Below, piece after piece: positions 39,701-47,572 of a stretch of DNA of 64,000 bases (position 1 is the first letter of the stretch; the number at the start of each line of letters is the position of its first letter). Under the pieces are notes generated by a model. That model was not told the DNA's origin and did not search any database. It saw nothing but the letters and a program-made list of their open reading frames with translations. This DNA is from Marisa cornuarietis (taxonomy: Eukaryota; Mollusca; Gastropoda; Architaenioglossa; Ampullariidae): NCBI GenBank assembly GCA_004794655.1, contig SMMW01000046.1:9101501-9165500 (forward strand), in the 5' to 3' direction. Position numbers and translations under genes: made by a program.

Positions 39701-42700
39701 TATTATTGCAGTACATTGTTATTAACAAATAATAATTTATAACAGTACAATTTCTGCTAATTTCTTTACACCGAGAAAGTTCTTTCCCTGAATATTTATC
39801 AGAATATTCTAGTTCTGTCAAATACAAATGTGAAGGGTTGAATTAAACTGCAGTCACAATTCCCTTGTTTTGAGAGAGTAAAAGTGCCAGCATGTTCTGA
39901 CGAAAAGTTTTAGTTTTCATATATATATATATATATGTTGATGTTGGTGCTAAAATCAAGTCAGAACAGAGGAGGGATGTATATATATATATAGATGTTA
40001 CTTTAAAAGACTGTGGTAGAAAGCTGCTAATGACCATTGGTTTTTGTATTTAAAAATATCAACTATTTAAATTATGTAGTATATATTATAGTCTTCCCCT
40101 TCCTTTGTTATATTAGGTTTAATCAAACAGCATCATTTTTTTTCTTCTTAATCATTGGTAATCCACATAATGTGGATTGCTAAGTCTTTAAAAAAATACT
40201 GTAGTACCAGGTCAGAAAATTAGACACAATTATGAATAAAATATGAACCAAGTCAGTATTCTAACATGTCACAGATGTGAATGCTTTCTGTTTGTGTTAA
40301 AGTATTTGTATTTCATAAAGGCGAGGGGTTCCTTTGGTCATATTTTGAGACATAGTGTCTTGAAATGAACAACACCCTTTTATTTTATTAAAAAATTTGC
40401 ACTAAATTCTTACTAAAATCTTTTAATTCTCAATAGTTTGCAAGAAGGTTGACAGATATGAACATCTCTATTTCTTATTCTCACTGTTTTTCAGAGCAAC
40501 TGGACCGTATTGAGGAGGGTATGGATCAGATTAACCAGGACATGCGAGATGCTGAAAAGAACCTGGAGGGCTTAGAGAAATGTTGTGGACTGTGTGTGCT
40601 TCCATGGAAAAGGTCTGTGTGCCCAGTTACTTTATTTCACAAACACCTACAATGAAATCAAAAAGCCTTCAATGGGCTGGAAAATGGTTTGGAGAAGAGA
40701 ATAAGCTTGTGTCTGTCTTTGTGCATGAGGTAATGTTGAATATAGGTAAATAAATTAGTGGAAGGTAAGGAGACACTTGAGTGTATACAGAAATCTATAG
40801 TTGTACATATTCATTCTTGTCTAGTCTTTTACCCCCACCCTCTTCATACACATGTATATGTACATTTCACTTATGCATGTATGGTTCAGGTTTTAGGTAT
40901 AAAGAAGTTCATAGCTGTTTATTGATATATTATTGAATGCCTAAAATTATTAGGTTATAAAAAATACTTCATTTATTAATTGGCTGAATCAGGTCAAAGA
41001 ACTTTGAGAAAGGTGCCGACTACAACAAGACATGGAAGGCATCAGAAGATGGAAAGGTCAATACAAATGGCCCTCGTATTGTAGTTGATGACCGCAATGG
41101 GGCAGGACCTCAAGGGGGTTACATTACACGGTTGGTACATAGTTATGTTGGTCTTTATATTTTTCTTTGTATAGTTCTTTTCATAAATTTTGCCTTTGTT
41201 TCTTTAAATCCTTTCTTTGTATTTCATTAAAAAATTTGAGGAAATGATATACATAATGCCTGATGCTCATTTTTTAAAAGCTAAAAGCTGAAGCAGTTAG
41301 TTTAACATAGATTGTAACATCAATAAGTGTGCAAAGTATTCTATGATTTTTGTAATTATGCTAATAGCAGTCTGGCATGGTCCAGTATTATTTGCAGCAG
41401 TTACTCTTTACCAGTTTCTTGACCATCTGCTGACTAGATGGTTTCTTCATTAGTTTTATCAGATTACCCGCCTGTAAGAAGATTCACTTTAAATGAATCA
41501 TTGCCCTGGTCAGCAAGGTTAGCAGTCTTGGCCACTATTCCCCCCACCAAACCCAGGTGCTCACCAGTCTTTTTCCTGGCAATACTACATGCTGTTGTCC
41601 AGCTTTTAAACCTGCCCATCAACAGCTTGGCTGTCTAGTCAGCTGTTTGTATGGAGTGTTTTTTTTTCTACCTCAAGAAAAAAGAAGAAAGAGATGGAGG
41701 ATTTTTGTTTAAGCTGTCAGTAGTCCGTCTGCTTATACTCACATGCTCTGCGGATCCTGTTTGTCACATTGTTTTTGCCAAATGGCTGGGTGGGTTCAGG
41801 TTTGGAGGGATGAGTTTCTGCAGGTGGAGTTAGGGCTACACTTCTGCTCATGGGGATCAGTGTTGCCAGATAAGACCAGTTTTTCTGTTGTGCATTCTAC
41901 TGTGTGTCTAAACATTCATGGCTTCTCTTAGTTTTCTCCTCTGGGAACAGCCAGATTTCTTCTTTTGCTGGCCATCTTTCTTCTGCCAACTCTTTTCTGG
42001 CCGATACTTTTTATCATCAGGGTGTGGGGGCTGGTGGGGTCCTGTCTGTACCTGCCTGGTGGGTAAACATGGCCCTTAGCATGCCAAACGAGTATGACCT
42101 TGTTGTGCAACTCCAGCATTCTTGACATGACCATTATGCAGCTGGCTCCTATCCCGAATAGAGTCCCTAGGCTTCTAGTGGCTACATGCATGAAACGCTT
42201 GTGGAGACTTTAGACTTTTATGAAGATAATGAGGGAATTTTTTTACGGTGGACTATTGAGCTGTTGTAACTTTTGTGAAACATCTTACCACCAGACTGTT
42301 GTCTGGTCATTTTGGAGGAGCACAACTATTTCCCCTATTGACTGTGGATAGTGTTTGGCATGTCCTGCTATCACCCATGCTCCCTTGAAGTGGGTGACAG
42401 AACAATCCATTTTTCTGCTGGCCTTAGCCTCGGCAGTGAAGGTGTTGAAATTACATGCCCTTTTGGACTATTTTAACTACTTGCAGTTTTGAGATGACAT
42501 CTGTTCATCTGCTCATAAATCTGTCTTTTCTGGCTGAGAATAGACAGCATGGTGTGAGCCCTCAGTTATATTGACCTGGCCTGCTTTCTTCCAGATGTGG
42601 GATGGATACTTCTATGTCCTCCTCTTCATCCAGACCTTCGGCACACCTCTTCATAAACATTTTCCTTCTGGATTTTCTGTCATTAAAGATGCTTATAAAC

Positions 42701-45700
42701 AGGTATCACCTTCAGCAGTTCACCAGTTTAAGGTATGAGCGCATGAGGTGCAGGTGGTGACTGCTAGCCTAGCCTTATATCATAATGTGGCTCTGGCTGA
42801 TATTATGACCTCCATCAGGTGGTACTCTGCATGCTATCACTGTAATCTGTCCCCTATTCTAATGTTTTGCATCTAGTTGGCCCCCATCTTGGTCACACAG
42901 CATGGCACAGCTTTAACTTTACTGCAGGTGTGCTGCTTGGTCAGAGAGCATGGTTTTAACAGAGCCAGCCTTCTGATAGTATTCTCCTGATAGGCCATCT
43001 GAAGAAATGACATTTTCCTTGTAAAGGTGGACGCACCTGGGTGGCAGACCATTAACCCTGCTGGCTTGGAAATGATTTGTTTGGTTAATGAACAGCTGTA
43101 GTTCATAAGCGTGTGACAGAAAATCTACAAGAAAGATTTCATTTTGTGAAATAGACATAAAGCTGAACTGTAAAAGCTAAAATGTTTCCTTTATTTGACT
43201 GCTTTTTGGAAATTTCCACCCATTCTAAAACTTTCCTGGAAATGTACACAATGTAGATTTTATTAATTAACCTGTGTGCAACTTTGTGTGTTTGCAGAGT
43301 ATTGAACGATGCTCGAGAAGATGAAATGGAGCAGAACATGTCTGAAGTATCAGGCATGATTGGGAATCTGCGAAATATGGCTGTTGACATGGGCAACGAG
43401 ATTGAATCACAGAATCGACAGATTGACCGTATTAACCAGAAGGTAGTCTCTTTGCTAAGCAAATATCATACACAATGTTCACCAGAGCAGCATTTTTACC
43501 TAATAATATGGGTTCTTGCTGAAAATCTAATGGCCTTTAAGACACAAGATGTCCATAATTTTAGTTAGTTTCTTTCTGTACACATTCATAAAAGTTGGTG
43601 CCTTTTATTTATTTATTTTTTGTTATGGGAATGTTTTTTTCTGTCGTCCCCTATTTCATAATGATGATTGTCTGCATGTCCAGCCTCTTCCTATCTACCT
43701 GTCTGGTGCAGCTTGTTAATTCATCACTGAGTATACAGTGAATTCAAACTTTATTCTTACTGCCCCAGCTGCATTTGCATCACTGCATCATGCAGTCAGC
43801 ATTTTCCACCTGTCATGTTCTACTGTCTTCTGTTGCATGCAGATGTTTTGCTGACCTATTGGTTTTGCAGCAAATGAATTGACTTGTGCAGTTAAGAAGC
43901 ACAGTCTACTGACTGAACTCTCAAGCTGCTGTGTCATGCCTCTGCTGGCTGTGCTATGTTTAACTCAGATCAGATGTTTGAGTTTGCCTAGAACATACCT
44001 CTACCTATTCCATAACCAGATCTTCTGTGGTGTTTGTGTGAGAGCAGGCACTGACTAACCTCTGTGAATTTACCTGACCAGTCACATTGTACTGACTGCA
44101 AAAATCCTTCTTTGCTTCAACCGCTAACCTGCAGATGGGTTTTGCTTCCTGCTTTTCTGCTTTTATTGTTGGTTAAATATTTGTTGTAGGTGATGCTTTG
44201 AGGTGTCAACTTTACATTAAGCTGGCAGTTGACTGTTTCTTCCCAGTCCTCATTTTTGAGAAGAAATCTTGGTCATTCAAGAAGCTGATTGCAATAAACT
44301 CAGCAGTATTTATTATGAGAGCATGTCAGTTGGCCACATTTACTTTGATCAGTTTGTAGTGATCTGGAGAGGGTCTTTACAAAGAGCTTTACATTGATGG
44401 GACATCCAGCAGACACCATGTTCTGGTCTTCAGCTCAGTCTTACACTTTCATCCTTCCTTCAGCCATTCATGAAATGATTCAGGGTCTTGAGAGAGGTCT
44501 GAAAATATGTCAGTGTTTTAGATGATCTGCTAGAAATGTAATACTCTGGAATAGCATAAATCCTATCCAGAAAGTGAGGGGGCGGGCTGTGTGTGCGCGC
44601 ACATACCTGTGTGTATGCTTGTTTGTGATACACGTGTAAGATAATTTTTTAATTCTGTATTTTCACAGCAGTATTAATTGAGCACTTGAGGACACGAGTA
44701 ATAAAATATTTCGGTGTTAGTTGTACTCACTCTTTCGTTTGTTTTGAATTTCTTTGATCTAGGTGGATTTTTTTAAAGTGCATAAGCTGTACAAATAAGA
44801 GCATTTACAAAAAAGTTCAAAAGTACTTCTGAGATCAGTTGAGTGTAGATATCAGAGGAACTTATTTATCCCTTCCCCACACCCTTCCTATGCAGCTGAA
44901 AATTTTAAGGATTTCACATTAGCTTTTTCTTAATACCATTTTTTTAAAAACTCAGAGGGCAAAAGAAAACACAGGTAGGAACAAAGTAATTCTTCATGAC
45001 TAGCCTGTTTCTTCTATTTCCAATAAAGCCAAAACAATTTTCACAGAAAGCATCAAGTTTGTTGTGAAAGGAACTCCTAAAAAGAATAAAAATTACCAAA
45101 AACTTTATACTTTTACTGTATACCATCTATGTAGTAGTAAGCCCAGATTAGTTACTGCCAGTGTACAGTTTCAAGAGGCTTATTAACAATTTATCTTGGG
45201 CACAAGCAAACTGAAGAATAGCTGCAACTACTTTGTGTGTGTGGTGCTACAGATAATTTTTTTTTCATAATGATTGAGGACAACAAAGGTGCCTTACAAA
45301 ATGTAGAAGCTGCTAGAATTATCAGTTTCAGGGCAAGAATAAGAACTATTAAGCTTGTTAGCACCACATGCTTAAGGCAGTCTGCATGTTTTAAGAGTAA
45401 TCTCAAAGCTGTTTTTCCCATGGTCATAAGGGCAGTGCACTGCTCTGTTTTTGCAGTGAGGATTTCTTTCCTTATAAATGTTCGACTGTTTTGGGCATTA
45501 TGTAGAGGAGATTGCATGTTGTTGGTGCGTGCTGTTTTGTCCTTAACCTGTCTTGCTTATCATGCTTTCTCTACAAGTCTTTAACTATTCTCCTTGCAGG
45601 GAATGTCAAATGAAACACGCATTACGGAAGCCAATAAACGTGCTACAAAAATTCTAAAAGAGAATTAGCTGCAGTGGAGTGCAGCTCAGATCAGTGCTGT

Positions 45701-46959
45701 AGTTAAAAATCAGCGCTGGTATGCTGGGACATCCTTTGGTAGTGTCAAGAGTGACTTTAAAGACTTGGTCCCATTGTGGGAACAACATAAGACAAGAATC
45801 TGTTTACAGAGTAGTCCAGTCTTTAGACTGGGCATATGTTCCTTTTGTAGTTTCTGTAGTTCAAGAAGCTTTTTTTCCCCCTTCTGTATAGTTCATTTGT
45901 CTTTTTAAAATTTGTGCAATATTGCCCTCAGTTGCTTTTGCCTTTTTCATCTTCTAATCATATTTTCTCAGCTTGTAGATATCACTACTCTTTGCCACTT
46001 TCCATCCTACTCATCCTCAGTATCACCACCGCCACCTACTTGAATAGGTCTTCCTTAATTTTGTAAAGAAACTTTCATCAAAATATTGTGTTTCACTCCA
46101 GGTAATCATCATTTTCCTTAAAAGACATTTCATAAACATTTCAAGCTTAAAAAATTAAAAAAAAAGATTCATTACTTGCCATGCGCTTTCTTTTTGGCAC
46201 ATTTGATGGAGTTTCTTCCAGGCACAACATCAGCAATGTATTTCAATACAGCAGTTTCAAAACAGATGCATCTTAACAGACTTTACTTTTACATAATTTT
46301 ATAATTTTGGTGAGATTCTTTTCTGTCAAGTTTAAATTTTTTTTGTTTTACTTCTTGGTAGCAAAAGATGGGAGTATTTTTTTTTTACGTTGCAGCAGTA
46401 GAAAAAAACTGATTTCATTTTCTTAGACTGTGGTCGGTTTTATCAATGGTTCGTTAAAGCATGTTATTTTGCTCAGCATATCTGTTAAGCAGCAGAACGA
46501 TTTAAAATATTTTCACAACTACTGAATTTACAGGTACTGAATATGATAGAAGGTGATGATAAACATAGAAGTGTATGATGCTTCAGTTATTTTATTTCAA
46601 CTGTATTTTTGAGTTGTGCTGACTTAATAACTTTAGGAACAGCTTTGTTTATTCAATGGCAGTACTTTATATTTTTACATCATTTTGTGAAAAAAAAAGT
46701 TTGTCTCTTATAGGTAGTGCTAAAGTAGCAATTTTTTTTCTATCTGTGTATGCTATACTAGTTGTCTTGGTTGTCTTTGTTAAAGCTTTGTTTCACCTTT
46801 CGTTTTGTTTTTTGTTTTTCTATTCTTTTCCGTTCACCATCTTCCCTTCCTTCCATGTGAATCGTCAACAATTGGGGTGCTACTCTGAAGGGCGAGTCAT
46901 TGAACAGTCGTGTGGACAATGCCAACAAGAGAGCCAACAAGATCCTTCGCAACCAGTGA
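12637..46959 (+). CDS. SNAP25: SNAP-25, Qb/Qc synaptic SNARE, with alternative first and last coding exons
   Basis: SNAP-25 pairs with syntaxin and synaptobrevin in the four-helix SNARE bundle that fuses synaptic vesicles with the plasma membrane. Exons 12637-12714, 36122-36163, 36436-36484, 40495-40612, 40993-41130 and 43298-43442 plus one of two terminal exons (45600-45668 or 46891-46959) join in exact phase to 212 codons, close to the 206-212 usual in the family. First SNARE helix: [14 protein letters not shown]...[20 protein letters not shown], with the zero-layer Gln in DEQG. Linker cysteines: CCGLC. Second helix: [18 protein letters not shown], with its zero-layer Gln in ESQN. An alternative first coding exon (26255-26347) lies inside the 23.4-kb first intron. 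Identity is certain from the helices; isoform usage is inferred. Confidence 0.96.
12715..13157. other. SNAP25 intron 1, nothing recognised before the RTE fragment
   Basis: AT-rich intron sequence. The direct repeat flanking the next element occupies 13150-13157. Confidence 0.5.
13158..14188 (+). mobile_element. 5'-truncated RTE-type retrotransposon fragment
   Basis: It starts within the reverse transcriptase ([20 protein letters not shown]), continues through [20 protein letters not shown] and [12 protein letters not shown], then after a frameshift near 13545 through [28 protein letters not shown] and [12 protein letters not shown], ending in an ATG/GAT simple-repeat tail (about 14170-14185). 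It carries stops near 13350 and 13880. It belongs to the same superfamily as the copy at 989-3690 but is a different subfamily by sequence and tail. An 8-bp direct repeat TTTTCAAA at 13150-13157 and 14189-14196 is a plausible target duplication. It lies in SNAP25 intron 1 in sense orientation. Confidence 0.92.
14197..24639. other. SNAP25 intron 1: long non-coding stretch
   Basis: No conserved coding frame on either strand. Up to about 19.8 kb it is AT-rich and CpG-poor, with TA and TG runs (15816-15830, 16341-16373). From about 19.8 kb the DNA becomes markedly richer in CpG. A 21-nt T run sits at 21649-21669. The ORFs of 60-130 codons here (for example 21488-21886) have no recognisable protein features. 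Confidence 0.5.
24640..25352 (+). promoter_or_regulatory. CpG-rich block, candidate internal SNAP25 promoter and non-coding exon
   Basis: Dense CpG with GC-rich triplet runs (CACCGCCACCTCCACCACC near 25030) ends at a strong donor-like site CCTAG|GTAAGC at 25352/25353. About 690 bp downstream an acceptor (CTGCTGCAG, ending 26045) opens the exon with the alternative start. The simplest model is a start site in this block, a 5'UTR exon ending at 25352, then splicing to 26046. There is no TATA box and the start position is not fixed. Confidence 0.4.
26046..26347 (+). CDS. SNAP25: SNAP25 alternative exon 1b: 5'UTR plus alternative first coding segment (ATG at 26255)
   Basis: The ATG at 26255 lies in an optimal context (CACCATGA) and is the first ATG in its frame. 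It encodes 31 residues, [20 protein letters not shown] then [11 protein letters not shown], and ends at donor GAA|GTAAGA in phase 0, exactly as exon 1a does. Either first exon therefore joins the exon at 36122 (SLESTRRML). The last dozen residues keep a helix-forming heptad pattern and the final acidic residue before SLES, as in canonical SNAP-25, but the N-terminus is unrelated and acidic. The acceptor at 26045 follows a pyrimidine-rich run. It is probably driven by the CpG-rich block upstream. Confidence 0.75.
26348..36121. other. SNAP25 intron between exon 1b and exon 2
   Basis: Non-coding. It contains a LINE tail (29922-30770), T runs near 27234-27258, a G run at 28882-28898, A runs at 29584-29601, a CA repeat at 33074-33091 and TA at 34339-34355. 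CpG-rich up to about 34.1 kb, then AT-rich. The 201-residue minus ORF at 28472-29077 is low complexity and unsupported. Confidence 0.5.
29922..30770 (-). mobile_element. CR1/L2-like LINE 3' fragment
   Basis: On the minus strand the end of a reverse transcriptase polyprotein is read in shifting frames: [20 protein letters not shown] (about 30700-30640), [17 protein letters not shown] (about 30610-30560), [16 protein letters not shown] and [20 protein letters not shown] (about 30430-30290), then a 3'UTR with AGCGC-containing blocks and an (ATT)n tail at 29937-29922. These motifs are the usual C-terminal signature of CR1/L2/Jockey-group LINEs. It is 5'-truncated and frame-broken, and shares 3'UTR blocks with the copy at 63755. 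Confidence 0.85.
36122..36163 (+). CDS. SNAP25: SNAP25 exon 2 (14 codons)
   Basis: Acceptor TTTGTTTCAG, donor GAG|GTAAGG, phase 0 on both sides. It encodes [14 protein letters not shown], the start of the first SNARE helix, nearly identical to insect and vertebrate SNAP-25. It is the common target of both alternative first exons. Confidence 0.95.
36436..36484 (+). CDS. SNAP25: SNAP25 exon 3 (49 nt)
   Basis: Acceptor ATTTGCTAG, donor GGAG|GTAAGG, entering phase 0 and leaving phase 1. It encodes [16 protein letters not shown] plus one base. It carries the zero-layer Gln of the Qb helix (DEQG). The intron before it is only 272 bp. Confidence 0.95.
36485..40494. other. SNAP25 intron 3, nothing coding
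   Basis: AT-rich, CpG-poor. TA repeats at 39919-39936 and 39978-39993. No alternative copy of the next exon was found. Confidence 0.5.
40495..40612 (+). CDS. SNAP25: SNAP25 exon 4: end of first SNARE helix and cysteine loop
   Basis: Acceptor GTTTTTCAG, donor AAAAG|GTCTGT, enters phase 1 and leaves phase 2. It encodes (E)[19 protein letters not shown], then [19 protein letters not shown]. The cluster CCGLC is the palmitoylation/membrane-anchor region of the family. Compared with human CGLCVCPC, the last two cysteines are replaced by Leu and Trp and one is added before the Gly. Confidence 0.95.
40993..41130 (+). CDS. SNAP25: SNAP25 exon 5: linker region
   Basis: Acceptor CTGAATCAG, donor ACACG|GTTGGT, phase 2 in and out. 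It encodes (R)[19 protein letters not shown] and continues to [16 protein letters not shown](R), the flexible linker between the two SNARE helices that lies along the membrane. The polypyrimidine tract is weak. Confidence 0.93.
41430..42880 (+). mobile_element. DIRS-like (tyrosine-recombinase) retroelement remnant
   Basis: Two decayed protein signatures on the plus strand. About 41,950-42,120 reads [20 protein letters not shown] then [14 protein letters not shown], like the RNase H end of DIRS elements (normally HIPG..N..AD.LSR...DLFAT). About 42,679-42,836 reads [19 protein letters not shown], a stop, then [20 protein letters not shown] and [11 protein letters not shown], like the C-terminal tyrosine recombinase block (family pattern VRAHxVR.LAASLA...V...DIM.A..W.S). 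Both conserved Arg positions around AHEV are lost (one to stop, one to Gln), so it is inactive. Borders are approximate. It lies in SNAP25 intron 5. Confidence 0.6.
43298..43442 (+). CDS. SNAP25: SNAP25 exon 6: first part of second SNARE helix
   Basis: Acceptor TGTTTGCAG, donor CAGAAG|GTAGTC, enters phase 2 and leaves phase 0. It encodes (R)[19 protein letters not shown], then [20 protein letters not shown] and RQIDRINQK. It carries the zero-layer Gln (ESQN) of the Qc helix. Leaving in phase 0 lets either terminal exon follow. Confidence 0.96.
43443..45599. other. SNAP25 intron 6, nothing recognised
   Basis: Non-coding. The stretch 43650-44560 is less AT-rich and may be an old repeat, but no signature could be identified. 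Confidence 0.4.
45600..45668 (+). CDS. SNAP25: SNAP25 alternative last coding exon A
   Basis: A strong acceptor (pyrimidine run ending TCCTTGCAG at 45599) opens 22 codons and a [18 protein letters not shown] then TKILKEN. It continues RQIDRINQK in phase. Aligned to human SNAP-25 numbering it supplies layers +3 to +8, with Asn at +4 and Ile at +5, as in vertebrates and insects. It ends the protein at the normal position. No AATAAA was noted in the 1.2 kb after it. Confidence 0.92.
   Translation, partial: GMSNETRITEANKRATKILKEN
45669..46890. other. 3'UTR of exon A / intron before exon B
   Basis: T-rich, non-coding. It serves as 3'UTR for isoform A or as intron for isoform B. A pyrimidine-rich tract at about 46800-46856 precedes the distant acceptor of exon B. 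Confidence 0.5.
46891..46959 (+). CDS. SNAP25: SNAP25 alternative last coding exon B
   Basis: A second 22-codon exon with stop [18 protein letters not shown] then NKILRNQ, in phase 0 with the exon at 43298. Same length as exon A and similar over most positions (ANKRA.KIL shared), so it looks like an exon duplication. Layer +4 is Leu instead of Asn and +5 is Val instead of Ile. The acceptor CTCTGAAG (46890) is weak, with its pyrimidine tract about 35 nt upstream, which suggests regulated use. A poly(A) signal follows at 47567. Confidence 0.9.
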   Translation, partial: GESLNSRVDNANKRANKILRNQ

Positions 46960-47566
46960 AGCCTCTCATTTGGATCAGGACTGATTTATCTGCTGTTGTG
47001 TGCAAGGCCTTGGTTGGCAAAGCCCTGGTGCTTGTCATTGAGCATCTGGCAGCATGAAAGAATCCTCCGTTTTCAACACTCCTGCTTTCATCATGCTCTT
47101 GTTTCCAAGCCCCTGTGACTTTGGTGCAAGGTCATCATCACTGCTGCAGCAGGCGCAAGAACTACAAGAATAAGTTGTTTAGAAGCAATGCCAGGGGACT
47201 GGGACAAGTATACAAGCTGCACATTGTTTTTTTTTCCAAAAGGTAATTTTTAAATGAGACAGTGCTTATTCTGTTGACCTGACCATACCTCTCTTTTGAG
47301 GTGTATGTAGCAGAAAAAATACATTACCCTTGAATTTAGAGAAATATAACTGTTTCCCATTAAAGGAATCATTTCAACTGTTAGTTAAATTATATTAACT
47401 ATAGGGTTTACCCTGTTTCACTAGGAATGAAGATTTATGACAAAAACATTTCTTCTGAAGTTGCACAGATTTTTCTTTAACTACATTTATTTTTGTAATG
47501 TATAAAATATAATAATGTTGATTAGGAAGTACTTTACTAAAAAGTCCTTAATTAAGTCAAACACTT

Positions 47567-47572
47567 AATAAA
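47567..47572 (+). terminator. candidate SNAP25 poly(A) signal AATAAA
   Basis: AATAAA about 608 nt after the stop of exon B, in AT-rich sequence. A second AATAAA at 50462-50467 could end a longer 3'UTR. Confidence 0.45.
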
